DNA of 64,000 bases, taken from assembly GCF_026627925.1 (NCBI RefSeq), contig NZ_JAPNLE010000009.1, forward strand, positions 620,001-684,000, in the 5' to 3' direction. The DNA is from Cupriavidus sp. D39. Its GTDB lineage: Bacteria; Pseudomonadota; Gammaproteobacteria; Burkholderiales; Burkholderiaceae. The notes under the pieces are model-generated. The model was not told the origin of the DNA and made no database searches. It saw nothing but the letters and a program-made list of their open reading frames with translations. The position numbers and the translations under genes were made by a program. Shown here piece after piece: positions 30,684 to 38,530 of the stretch (its first letter is position 1; every line of letters begins with the position of its first letter).

Positions 30684-31493
30684 ATGACGATCACTATCAA
30701 CGAAGACCTCCGTGCCTATATCGATCCACTGACAGAAGACGAATACGCGGCACTAGAACGCAGCTTACTCTCCGAAGGGTGCCGGGATGCACTGGTGTTG
30801 TGGGGCAATCTTCTTGTGGACGGACATAACCGCCACAGCATCTGCCAGAAGCACGGCATTCCCTTCAATACGGTACAGAACCAGACGTTCCAGTCCATCG
30901 ACGATGTGCACCTGTGGATGATCGACAATCACCTCGGGCGGCGCAGCGTATCGGATTTCCAACGAGGCGTACTCGCTCTTCGGAAGAAAGAAATCGTATC
31001 CGCGCGTCTGGCACATGCGCGAGCCCAGCAATGCTCTGCAAAGCCTGCCGGGGCTGATGTCGCCACGCAATCCGGGGCCGATCCAGTGTGGACTCGCGAG
31101 GCGGTTGCGCGCGCGGCGCGGGTGAGCAGTGCGACGCTTGGTCAGATCGAGAGAATCCAGAAGACCGCTGCGCCCGAGCTGGTCAGCGCAGTAAAGGCGG
31201 GCGTGATTTCTATTAATGCTGCGGCTGCCGTAGCCTCCTTGCCTGGCGAGAAGCAGGTAGCGGCTGTTGCTGGGGGCAAGAAGGAACTGCGCCAGGTGGC
31301 GAGACAGGTGCGCGAGGCCCGACTGCCAGTCAAGCCTGAACCGGCGCCCCCACCCAGCGACGCCACACCCGATCAACTTGCAATTCACCGCCTGACGCTA
31401 TTGGTTACGGAGCTCACAGAAGAGCGGGATCAGTTGAAAAAGAAGGTGCAGCACTTGACGATCGCACTTGCGGAGACCCGCGTTGGGCAATAA
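30684..31493 (+). CDS. ParB/Srx-type DNA-binding protein
   Basis: 269 residues from the ATG at 30684; the frame upstream is open but non-coding in character. The N-terminus matches the ParB/sulfiredoxin fold: DPLTEDEYAALERSLLSEGC, ALVLWGNLLVDGHNRHSICQ with the conserved GHNR. A helix-turn-helix segment follows (EAVARAARVSSATLGQIERI; AVKAGVISINAAAAVASLPG), then a C-terminal coiled coil (LVTELTEERDQLKKKVQHLT). Such stand-alone proteins are frequent on plasmids, prophages and integrative elements. No parA is adjacent, so a partition role is not supported; a regulator of a mobile element is as likely. Confidence 0.75.
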   Translation: MTITINEDLRAYIDPLTEDEYAALERSLLSEGCRDALVLWGNLLVDGHNRHSICQKHGIPFNTVQNQTFQSIDDVHLWMIDNHLGRRSVSDFQRGVLALRKKEIVSARLAHARAQQCSAKPAGADVATQSGADPVWTREAVARAARVSSATLGQIERIQKTAAPELVSAVKAGVISINAAAAVASLPGEKQVAAVAGGKKELRQVARQVREARLPVKPEPAPPPSDATPDQLAIHRLTLLVTELTEERDQLKKKVQHLTIALAETRVGQ

Positions 31494-32125
31494 TTTGCTG
31501 CGCGTAATTTCATGAATGGCCACGGTGACATGGTTCACCGTCGACCACCCTCAAAAAGGAGAGCGCGCCAAAGTGGGGTTAAGATCAGTTCAACCTCAAG
31601 AGGATAATGAAATCTCCATCCTGTAACCGCGAATCCCGAAGACGCACGCCACCTGATCGGCCCGGTGCCGGCGCTGATTCTGGATTAAAGGGTTTTCAAC
31701 GGGAATCGCTATCAATTCACCAGCCGCCAATTCCGCGGCGATTGAGAACGGAGATAGCAGCGTGAAACCTGGCAGGCTGCTGAAGTACCTCCAGCAGAAG
31801 TCAGCCTGGAATGGGGCATAAGCGTTCGGCCGGTCATCATCAGCCTTTGCGGTCATTTGCACTTTTCCGGTAGCCGTCACGGCGAGTGACCGCTTCGTCG
31901 CGTCACATCCGCGAGACCTGATGGCTAGCGCCTCGGGTCACGTCGGAGCAGGCGAGCGATTATGACCTACACTAAAAGAACGTCTTTCGCGTGCTCGCGT
32001 GCCGCTTTGACGCAATGCAACGTCGCCGGCAGTCGATTGAAGCGGGCGAATGACGATGGCACGGGCAACACACCGTCATCTGCTGCCTGAATTCATCTGG
32101 AACTGATGTTCAAGAAGGGGGCATC
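31494..32125 (-). pseudogene. Intergenic stretch with a probable LysR substrate-domain remnant
   Basis: On the minus strand (31596-31880) one frame reads GFTLLSPFSIAAELAAGELI then AIPVENPLIQ. This resembles the C-terminal effector domain of LysR-type regulators. No DNA-binding domain or continuous frame is present. The remainder of the stretch (31881-32125) shows nothing I recognise. Confidence 0.35.
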
Positions 32126-32452
32126 ATGTTGCAAGCCAGTGAAATCCAAAGGCGTTTTACTCATCTGCAGCAAACCATCAGCGAGGCATCACGGACCTGC
32201 CATGCCGACACGGCGATTCCAACAGACTTGATGAACTGGGTGGATGAGCTCGATAAGGAATGTCAATCGGCAAAGAAGGTCATGTCGTCCAAGGATGAGG
32301 ATCGGATCCGGCAGTGCGTCGATGATCTCGAACGGATCGGTGATCGTGCAGAGCGCGCTTGCCAACAGGCCGGCGGTCTCGACGCCAGGATCAAGGATGC
32401 AGTCAGTTCGATGCATTCGGAACTTTCCGACCTGAAGCGTCAACTGCACTGA
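32126..32452 (+). CDS. Small hypothetical helical protein, 108 residues
   Basis: The ATG at 32126 follows an AAGGGGG ribosome-binding site. The protein is almost wholly helical and charged (LQASEIQRRFTHLQQTISEA; DDLERIGDRAERACQQAGG; SSMHSELSDLKRQLH) without membrane segments. I believe similar proteins of unknown function occur in Cupriavidus and relatives, but cannot name a function. A good terminator follows the stop, so it is probably a single-gene transcript. Confidence 0.7.
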   Translation: MLQASEIQRRFTHLQQTISEASRTCHADTAIPTDLMNWVDELDKECQSAKKVMSSKDEDRIRQCVDDLERIGDRAERACQQAGGLDARIKDAVSSMHSELSDLKRQLH

Positions 32453-32462
32453 CCTACCTGAC

Positions 32463-32487
32463 AGCCCCGGTCCTACCCGCCGGGGCT
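32463..32487 (+). terminator. Intrinsic-type terminator after the small helical gene
   Basis: AGCCCCGG and CCGGGGCT form an 8-base GC stem with a 9-base loop, followed by ATTTA. It begins 10 bases after the stop at 32452. Confidence 0.6.
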
Positions 32488-32530
32488 ATTTACACTTCGC
32501 CGCCGTCAAGACGCACAGCAATGCTTCCAC

Positions 32531-32868
32531 TTGACGCGCGGCCGTTTTCGCGATCGGCTTCCTGCTTGCCGCCTCCCATTAAAATATGAAATCCCGCCCG
32601 TCTTGCCCAGGTGGGAACGCTTCTACGTCTTCGATGAGAAGAAGAACAGGCCGGTCGCTGTGCTCGACTGCCACGAGCGGATGCACTGGATGCCTGAGAA
32701 CGAACTCATCTTCCGCATCGCTAGCATTGTCGAATGGCTGACGCTGAACCACGGCATGCTGGATATATTTCTCCATCCGAACACGGGCGACGCATGCGCG
32801 ATCATCGCGACGCCGCCATGTGGATCGGTCACTCATATCCGTTGAACATGGCGGTGCTTGGCAGGTAG
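32531..32868 (+). pseudogene. DOPA 4,5-dioxygenase-like protein, frameshifted or decayed
   Basis: The first frame reads SIVEWLTLNHGMLDIFLHPN then TGDAC. A second frame takes over near 32790 with RDHRDAAMWIGHSYPLNMAV and a stop at 32866-32868. Together they match the C-terminal core of DOPA 4,5-dioxygenase-like proteins (WL-x-LN...HPNTGD...DHRDHA-x-W-x-G). One missing base explains the break. The usual N-terminal half with its metal-binding histidines is not clear upstream (YVFDEKKNRPVAVLDCHERM is only loosely similar). The start is therefore uncertain and the gene may be a remnant. Confidence 0.45.
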
Positions 32869-33015
32869 CCAAACCGACAGTTTGCCGTGTTCAACGTGCT
32901 GCGGACCAATTTGGCGCTGTGCCCTCCTGCAGCGGTCGTTTCACCCGCAGCTCGGCCTCTTCGAGAGCGGTCGTTCGATCAATGTCGTACAGAGCCTGGA
33001 TCGAGGCCGTCGCGG

Positions 33016-33594
33016 TCAGGGCTTTCGTGCCTCACGTCTGACGCGCTCAAGGTATTTCCCTGATGCGGCGTCGATCCGCACGGTGTCGCCTTCCTTGATG
33101 AACTGGGGAACGAGAACTTCCATGCCGTTCTCGAGCGTGGCCGTCTTGAAGGTAGAGGTTTCATGCTCGCGCAACCCGGGCGGCGTGGCGACGACTGTCA
33201 AGTCGACAGCCGGGGGAAATGCGATAGTGACCGGCTCGCCCTCGTGAAGCTGCACCGGGATCCGCATATTGGGCTGGAGAAACCTCTCGTATGCGCCGAT
33301 GGTTACCGTGGGCAGACTGATCTGGTCGAAGGTGTCGGGATTCATGAAGTAGAAGGCGACGCCGTCGGTGTATAGATATTCCATCTCCTTATGTTCGAGT
33401 GCGACGTCCTCGAGCTTGTCGCTCGGGTGTAACCGCAATGCCTTGGCATGATTGGTCTTCAGGTTCTTGACCTTGGCGAACACCGCGCCACCCTGCTGCC
33501 CGCCGCCGGCGTGGTGCTCGGCGCTGGCGACGCTGTGGAGTTCGCCGTCGAGCATGATGACCATGCCCGCCTTCAGTCCGGAAGCTTCGACCAT
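33016..33594 (-). CDS. Elongation factor P-like protein (atypical paralogue)
   Basis: 192 residues from the ATG at 33594, with the three EF-P domains: VEASGLKAGMVIMLDGELHS, then KEMEYLYTDGVAFYFMNPDT followed by FDQISLP, then the C-terminal OB domain (VVATPPGLREHETSTFKTAT; DTVRIDAASGKYLERVRREA). EF-P relieves ribosome stalling at polyproline. The acceptor loop, normally KPGKGQA or an Arg/Lys equivalent, reads HHAGGGQQGG with no lysine or arginine at the tip. The protein is therefore probably not modified by EpmA or EarP and may have a specialised role. It stands alone; 33595-34060 upstream holds no recognised gene. Confidence 0.82.
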   Translation of the reverse strand: MVEASGLKAGMVIMLDGELHSVASAEHHAGGGQQGGAVFAKVKNLKTNHAKALRLHPSDKLEDVALEHKEMEYLYTDGVAFYFMNPDTFDQISLPTVTIGAYERFLQPNMRIPVQLHEGEPVTIAFPPAVDLTVVATPPGLREHETSTFKTATLENGMEVLVPQFIKEGDTVRIDAASGKYLERVRREARKP

Positions 33595-34060
33595 TTGCTT
33601 GCCTCCGCCCGGTTGGGAGGATGACGCTATCAGCCTAGCACCGCGGCGGGGCTTCGGCAACCGGCCGCGGCAACGGCAATGGCCTCTGGACTTTGCGTCA
33701 CACCAAGGCTGATGAATCGGTCCTGCGCCTGAACTCGCGTGGCGACCGGCGCGGCGAAATGCGCTGTCGGAGAACTCGGAAAAAGGGGTCATGAGACGCT
33801 TTCGACTTGTCCGTCAACTTGTATCCTGCATGTATCGCATTCAGTACCGCGGCAATGTCTCTCCCGTGGCTGGCACCGTTGCCGAAGTGCATAATGTTCC
33901 CGTTGCGGCCGGATTTGTCGGGCTCGTGTCTCTGCGGGCGAGGATGTTTTTTGCGCCAACCCGGCTCGCCGCGCAGTAGAAACGGCGATGCCCGGTGAGT
34001 TGGCAACGATCCCGCTAATGTGTTGATCACGGTGCATGGCCGGTCTCGGGAGCGAATTGC

Positions 34061-34981
34061 ATGCTGACTGCGCACATCCCCGACCTGGCTGCGGCGTTGG
34101 AGCGCCATGTGAAAGTTCTTGCCCGAGACATCGGCGAACGCAACGTGTTCCGGCCGGACGCCCTGCAGGCGGCAGCCGACTATATCGCGCAGCAATGGAC
34201 CAGGCGTGGCTGTGTGGTGACGCGTCAGGACTATCAGGTGCGAGGCGTCCCCTGCGCCAATATCGAGGTTGCGCTCGCGGGTTGCGTTCAGGCTGACGAA
34301 TTCATTGTACTGGGCGCGCATTACGACACCGTGCGCAACAGCCCCGGGGCGGATGACAACGCCAGCGGCGTCGCCGCGCTGCTCGAGATCGTGGGCATGC
34401 TTCAGGCTCTCTCGCCCCGGTACACCGTGCGCTGCGTTGCGTTCGTGAACGAGGAAGCGCCGTTTTTCTTCCGCGGGGACATGGGCAGCCTGAGGTACGC
34501 TAGAGCCGCGCGGCTGCGCGGGGATCGCATTCGCCTGATGCTTTCGCTCGAGATGCTGGGCTACTACCAGGACGAACCTGGCACCCAAAGGTATCCGCCT
34601 CTACTACGTTACTTCTATCCCGCGCGCGGCAACTTTATCGCGTTCGTTTCCAATCTTCGCTCGGCGCGCCGGCTGCGATGGATCGTCGACGCGTTCCAGG
34701 CCTCGTCCAGTTTTCCGCTCGAAGCAGCGGCGCTACCGTGGTGGGTACCCGGAGTCGCGTTGAGCGATCACTCTTCCTTCTGGCGCCTCGGCTATCCGGC
34801 CGTCATGGTGACGGACACCGCCTACCTGCGCAATCCGCACTATCACACCGCGCACGATGTCCCCGCAACGCTCGACTATGGTCGCATGGCCGCGGTGACG
34901 CGCGGGTTGGCCGCGAGTGTCGCATCGCTGGGGCCGAGGGGCGCGAGCCTGGCAAGGCGTAGGCCGCAGGAAAAAGGGTGA
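34061..34981 (+). CDS. M28 family zinc aminopeptidase
   Basis: 306 residues. The co-catalytic zinc ligands and neighbours are visible: VLGAHYDTVRNSPGADDNAS (His, then bridging Asp), VRCVAFVNEEAPFFFRGDMG (catalytic Glu), LSLEMLGYYQDEPGTQRYPP and SDHSSFWRLGYPAVMVTDTA (Asp/His), then YHTAHDVPATLDYGRMA. There is no clear signal peptide. The protein would remove N-terminal residues from peptides or act as a glutaminyl-cyclase-like member. It is a single gene with intergenic space on both sides. The product name is a family-level call. Confidence 0.85.
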   Translation: MLTAHIPDLAAALERHVKVLARDIGERNVFRPDALQAAADYIAQQWTRRGCVVTRQDYQVRGVPCANIEVALAGCVQADEFIVLGAHYDTVRNSPGADDNASGVAALLEIVGMLQALSPRYTVRCVAFVNEEAPFFFRGDMGSLRYARAARLRGDRIRLMLSLEMLGYYQDEPGTQRYPPLLRYFYPARGNFIAFVSNLRSARRLRWIVDAFQASSSFPLEAAALPWWVPGVALSDHSSFWRLGYPAVMVTDTAYLRNPHYHTAHDVPATLDYGRMAAVTRGLAASVASLGPRGASLARRRPQEKG

Positions 34982-35131
34982 ACTGCGGCCGTGCGCGGCC
35001 GCGACAGCTGGTTGCCGCGGGCCACTACTGGGCCACGCCACACGCGCCCTTCCCGCTGGACGGTCCAAACGGCACCACTGAGGACCGCCTTCTGCAAGGC
35101 CTTGTGCAGATGATCAACGGCCGCTTTCAGC

Positions 35132-35694
35132 TCACGCCGGCGATGCCCGCAGCGCCAACGCCTCGCATATCCAATCCGCCGCCAGCTCCGGTCCAACGAC
35201 CTCGGTATCGATCTCCACGTCAGGCGCAAGCGGTGCTTCGTACGGGGCGCTCAGGCCGGTGAACTGGCTGATCTGCCCGGGGCCTTGGCATAGAGCCCCT
35301 TGGCATCACGCTGCGAGCACACCGCGAAGCTGGCGCTGAGAAACACTTCAAGGAACGCGTCCCCGCCGATAATCTCTCGCGCCTGCTGGCGCTGGCTGCG
35401 CAGCGGCGAGATGAATGCCGCCACTACCCACAGGCCGCTGCGATTGGCGAGCCGGGCTACTTCGGCGGCACGGCGGATGTTCTCCGTGCGGTCCTCCGGC
35501 GAAAACCCGAGATCGCGATTGAGGCCGGCGCGCATTTCATCCCCATCGAGCAGCAGTACCGGGTGGCCTGCGGTCAGCATGCGCTTGTGCAGCGCGTGGC
35601 TGAGGGTGGTTTTGCCCGCTCCCGATAGCCCGGTGACCCAGACCGTGCCCGGCCGCTTCCTGGTTTCGTTCGATGCGTTCGGCGAGATGAGCAT
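35132..35694 (-). CDS. cysC: Adenylylsulfate (APS) kinase CysC, one frameshift
   Basis: Phosphorylates APS to PAPS. The P-loop is VWVTGLSGAGKTTLSHALHK, followed by LLLDGDEMRAGLNRDLGFSP, EDRTENIRRAAEVARLANRS and FISPLRSQRQQAREIIGGDA, the CysC order. The frame breaks at CCC, 35276-35278; one more G on the coding strand gives YAKAPGQISQFTGLSAPYEA then PLAPDVEIDTEVVGPELAAD and a stop at 35132. The repaired protein is about 188 residues. I chose the ATG at 35694; the frame extends to 35736 only through a TTG. No other sulfate-assimilation gene is adjacent, so it may serve sulfation or be a moved copy. Confidence 0.85.
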
Positions 35695-35732
35695 GCTGTG
35701 CGTGATCCGGTTTTCTGCGTCGGGCTGTGCGA

Positions 35733-36254
35733 TCAAAGGCCGCGTTCGCGCTGCATCAAGCCTAGCAGCGCGGTCCAGGCACCGCCGGCCAGGCTATGGC
35801 GCTGGCGTGCCAGCAGCACGGTACCCGGCAATTCGCGCGTTAGCGGCAGCGAGTCGCAATGCGACAAACGCACGCGGAAGATAGCCGTGGTCGGCGCCAG
35901 TCCATTGTGCTGGCTGCGTGTGACCGCGATAGGGCCGCCGTAGAGGCTGGCCAGCGTGCGTTGCTCGAGGCCGGCTACGTTGACCTGGTCCGTCTCCGCG
36001 GTGGCACAGCGCACCGAGCCGAATTCCGGCAGGTTGGCGACGAAGACGCCGCTGCTGCAGGCGGTGAGCGCGGCATGGTTCTGCTCGCCGATGAAGGCTT
36101 CCGCCTTCAGCTCATTATCCTGGCCGACGATATGGTAGAGCGGCTCGCCGCGCGCCAGCCATGCGCCATCGGCGAGGAACAGGCAGCAAGAGCAGTTCCC
36201 GGTTGACCACCAGAGACGTGCGCAGCCGCGCTTGCTGGACTGCCACCGGCTCGC
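35733..36254 (-). pseudogene. C-terminal part of an HlyD-like membrane-fusion/adaptor protein, 5'-truncated
   Basis: The minus strand reads DGAWLARGEPLYHIVGQDNE then LKAEAFIGEQNHAALTACSS, a barrel-sandwich/beta-barrel signature of HlyD and RND adaptors. It continues to an intact end (LLGLMQRERGL, stop 35733). A one-base discontinuity lies near 36170 (LLLLPVP to ADGAW). Upstream of about 36254 the sequence becomes a KfrA-like fragment, so the N-terminal half of the gene has been replaced. Adaptors of this kind partner peptide exporters or M50-type peptide proteases, which fits the double-glycine peptides read divergently 500 bases away. The function is probably lost in this copy. Confidence 0.55.
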
Positions 36255-36600
36255 CCTTCTGGCGCAGCGTAGGCTCCTGGTCAAGCTCCCTCAGCGCACG
36301 GCGCGCGGTGACGCTGGCCCGCTCCCGCGCCACCGCGACCTGCTCGCGCGTTGATTCCAACGCCGTCGAGAACTGGGTACGCAACTCCGGCAACTGCCGC
36401 GCGAGTGCATCGATCTGACGCTTCCCCTCCTCCTGACGCGCCTGCGTGGCCGCGTGGGCCTGACGCTCGGCGCCCCGCTCTCCGATGTATGGGCCCAGCG
36501 TGTCGCGTAATAGCAAACACTCAGTGTTGTTGTGTTGGTTTACGCCCGCCAGATCCAGGACGGCGCGCGCTTGGTTTTGGCGCCATTTTCGCACTCGAAG
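36255..36600 (-). pseudogene. KfrA-like gene fragment (copy 4)
   Basis: The minus strand encodes ERQAHAATQARQEEGKRQID, ALARQLPELRTQFSTALEST then REQVAVARERASVTARRALR and ELDQEPTLRQKG, a long heptad-repeat region nearly the same as copies 1 and 3. Upstream it loses similarity before any DNA-binding domain. Downstream it abuts the HlyD-like remnant at about 36254, so this is a recombination joint between two broken genes. Confidence 0.6.
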
Positions 36601-36659
36601 GAAATCCGTCCCAAGCCCCGCCTAGGTTTGCGGGCGATTCGCGATGACACGGCCCGCCT

Positions 36660-36674
36660 TGGCACACTCCATGC
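36660..36674 (+). promoter_or_regulatory. Sigma-54-like promoter for the double-glycine peptide genes
   Basis: TGGCACACTCCATGC matches TGGCAC-N5-TTGC with a single mismatch and exact GG-N10-GC spacing. It lies 78 bases before the start of the first peptide gene, on the same strand. No activator site was identified near it. Confidence 0.55.
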
Positions 36675-36751
36675 GTTTGTACCTCCCGAGCGCAGAAACA
36701 ATGCTCAAACTAACCGAACCCAAGTCCCAATCGCTCCCAAGGAGAACTGCC

Positions 36752-37012
36752 ATGACTACCACCCTCGCCATCAAGGACCTGTCCGTCACCGAAGAACTCG
36801 ACACCCGCGCCATGCGCGCCGTGCGCGGCGGCTTCGTGCCCTTCCTGCCCGTGTTCAGCGCGGTCAAGATCGACTCGACCTTCAACGCCTCGCAGCTGAT
36901 CGGCCAGACGCAGAACGTCGTCAACATGAACGGCAACAACACGGCCTTCGCGGACGACATCAAGTCGCATGTCACCTCGACCCAGAACGCCCAAAACAAC
37001 ATCTATCGTTGA
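36752..37012 (+). CDS. Double-glycine-leader secreted peptide 1
   Basis: 86 residues from the ATG at 36752, with an AGGAG ribosome-binding site. The leader (MTTTLAIKDLSVTEELDTRA then MRAVRGG) ends in the GG processing motif of bacteriocin-type and C39-exported peptides. The mature part of about 59 residues starts FVPFLPVFSAVKIDSTFNAS and is rich in Asn, Gln, Ser and Thr (QNVVNMNGNNTAFADD). It has no cysteine. The leader has the same plan as that of the gene 97 bases downstream. Bacteriocin, signalling or surface-adhesive roles are all possible, and the sequence does not decide between them. Confidence 0.7.
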   Translation: MTTTLAIKDLSVTEELDTRAMRAVRGGFVPFLPVFSAVKIDSTFNASQLIGQTQNVVNMNGNNTAFADDIKSHVTSTQNAQNNIYR

Positions 37013-37026
37013 ACGGCCCGGTAGAT

Positions 37027-37051
37027 GTGGAGGTGGCCCCGCCACCTCCAC
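37027..37051 (+). terminator. 11-bp perfect hairpin between the two peptide genes
   Basis: GTGGAGGTGGC and GCCACCTCCAC pair perfectly around CCC, starting 15 bases after the first peptide stop. Without a U-tract it may act as a partial terminator or mRNA stabiliser that makes the first peptide more abundant than the second. Confidence 0.55.
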
Positions 37052-37109
37052 TGGCAATCAGCCAATCAAGAGCATTTCAAGTCATCCAGTGAGGCCAAGG
37101 AGAACCAAC

Positions 37110-37373
37110 ATGTCATCCATCATCGTGCGCGACCTCGCCCTGCCCCAAGAACTCGACGGCAAGTCCATGACCGCGGTGCGCGGCGGCAATTCCTGGCTGC
37201 AAGGACTGGGCCCGGTGGCCAACGTCAATGTCAACGTCAACCAGAACATCGCCCAACTGCAAAGCATCAATGTGAATACGCTCAACAACGTTGGCGTGAT
37301 CGACTCCGGCTTCGGCCCGCTGAGCATCGACGTCAACCCGTCGCAATGGGCCGCCACCCACGCCAAGGTATGA
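37110..37373 (+). CDS. Double-glycine-leader secreted peptide 2
   Basis: 87 residues from the ATG at 37110, with an AAGGAG ribosome-binding site. The leader MSSIIVRDLALPQELDGKSM then TAVRGG matches peptide 1 at DL, ELD, the Met and AVRGG. The mature part of about 61 residues starts NSWLQGLGPVANVNVNVNQN and then IAQLQSINVNTLNNVGV, an alternating Asn/Val pattern suggestive of beta-strand or amyloid-like packing. It has no cysteine and ends WAATHAKV. It is a tandem paralogue with a divergent core, as in two-peptide systems. Confidence 0.7.
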   Translation: MSSIIVRDLALPQELDGKSMTAVRGGNSWLQGLGPVANVNVNVNQNIAQLQSINVNTLNNVGVIDSGFGPLSIDVNPSQWAATHAKV

Positions 37374-37393
37374 ACGGCATGTGCCCCCGCACT

Positions 37394-37415
37394 GTGGAAA
37401 CCCCGAGGGTTCCAC
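37394..37415 (+). terminator. Hairpin after peptide 2
   Basis: GTGGAA(A)CCC pairs with GGGTTCCAC around CGA with one bulged base, 20 bases after the stop at 37373. It is a plausible end of the peptide transcript. Confidence 0.45.
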
Positions 37416-37496
37416 GGCCAGCGCGGGTGCGAATGCACTATAACTCCGGCGTCGATGCAAGCCCCCTCTGCGCGAGTGGGCGGCTATTGTCTTGTA

Positions 37497-37575
37497 GTAC
37501 CCCCCGGAAATGTTCCACCGTCTGCCCGGCATGGATCGTTCGCTGCAGCCAGTCCGGCATGGCGCGGGAGGACAT
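37497..37575 (-). pseudogene. H-NS-family C-terminal remnant (copy 2)
   Basis: The minus strand reads MPDWLQRTIHAGQTVEHFRG, the same tail as at 25036-25165 with three substitutions in the compared part. The WDGHGA part before it is missing here, so the deletion endpoint differs from copy 1. The frame continues past the original stop. Confidence 0.5.
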
Positions 37576-37905
37576 GGCCGCCCTCGCTGCTTAAATTTTA
37601 GTCAACTCCGCTGACGCCGTCGGCACTCGGCCCCCGCGCGGCTTGTCCACAGGCTTGTCCCCTCGTGCGGTGGATAAATTCCATTCGGCACCTCTGGCGT
37701 CCCCCTCAGGCCGGCCCGGGCATGAACTTGGCTTTTGTCGCTGGCACCCGGCACCTGGGCGATACCAAGCGCCGCGCCGCGGTGACTTCCACTTCAGCGC
37801 GCTTGGCCCGCCACAGCGCCGCCCGCGTGAGAGCCGGCGGACCGCTTCGCACGCCCTGCAGCAGGCGAAAAAGCTCCGGGCAGAGTTGCGCGCGAGCGTC
37901 GCTCC
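37576..37905 (-). pseudogene. KfrA-like module tail and 3' flank (copy 5)
   Basis: The minus strand encodes LCPELFRLLQGVRSGPPALT, RAALWRAKRAEVEVTAARRL then KAKFMPGPA and a stop near 37720. It is followed by about 130 bases nearly identical to those after copy 3 (25285-25425), running straight into the H-NS tail. The start is lost at about 37905, where the TM2 gene ends. I cannot name the parent protein with certainty. Its tail is fused to the KfrA-like coiled coil in copy 3, so it is probably the C-terminus of that gene. Confidence 0.5.
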
Positions 37906-37907
37906 CG

Positions 37908-38321
37908 TTAGGGATATATCCTGTTCCTCCGCGACACCTGTTCATTCAGCGTCCAGAGGTCATACAGCACGCCGATCAGGAACAGGCCGCCGCTCAACAG
38001 GTAGATCAGGCCACTGATCCATTTGCCGATATACATCCGGTGCACACCGAAGATGCCGAGGAAGGTCAGAAGGATCCATGCTACGTTGTAGTCGTACTTG
38101 CCGGGAGCAAACCGATAGTCCGCTTCCCGGTCCATGCCGGGGATCAGGAACAGGTCGATGAGCCAGCCGATCCCCAGCAGGCCCAACGTGAAAAACCAGA
38201 TCGTCCCGGTCACCGGCTTGCCGTAGTAAAAGCGATGGGAACCGGTAAAGCCGAAGATCCACAACAGATAACCGATGACTTTGCTGTGCGTATCACTCCG
38301 GGGATTGCTCGATGGATGCAT
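37908..38321 (-). CDS. TM2 domain-containing membrane protein
   Basis: 137 residues from the ATG at 38321. Two TM2-like units are visible: KVIGYLLWIFGFTGSHRFYY then GKPVTGTIWFFTLGLLGIGW, and WILLTFLGIFGVHRMYIGKW followed by ISGLIYLLSGGLFLIGVLYD. Each has the G-x-H-R-x-Y-x-G turn, giving four membrane helices. The function of TM2 proteins in bacteria is unknown. Its end abuts a KfrA-like remnant. The frame upstream of 38321 lacks coding character. Confidence 0.8.
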   Translation of the reverse strand: MHPSSNPRSDTHSKVIGYLLWIFGFTGSHRFYYGKPVTGTIWFFTLGLLGIGWLIDLFLIPGMDREADYRFAPGKYDYNVAWILLTFLGIFGVHRMYIGKWISGLIYLLSGGLFLIGVLYDLWTLNEQVSRRNRIYP

Positions 38322-38530
38322 CGTTCGTCTCGTGCAGTGGTTTGGCGCGATGATGACATAGCCTGTAGCACCGAAGCTATAGCCAATACCATCCACCAGC
38401 ACCACCGCCCAAGCAGACCAGCATCAACCCCTTTCCCCGCAAATCGGCGAAGCCCCCAAAAAAGCTCACTTCAGCGTGCAGGCAACCGCGGGCAAGCGAC
38501 CGGCGCCCGCTGAAATGCGGGAACCCCGGC

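Noticed and set aside
33698..34588. 296-codon minus-strand frame
   Set aside because: It is antisense to the M28 peptidase, which has zinc-ligand motifs.
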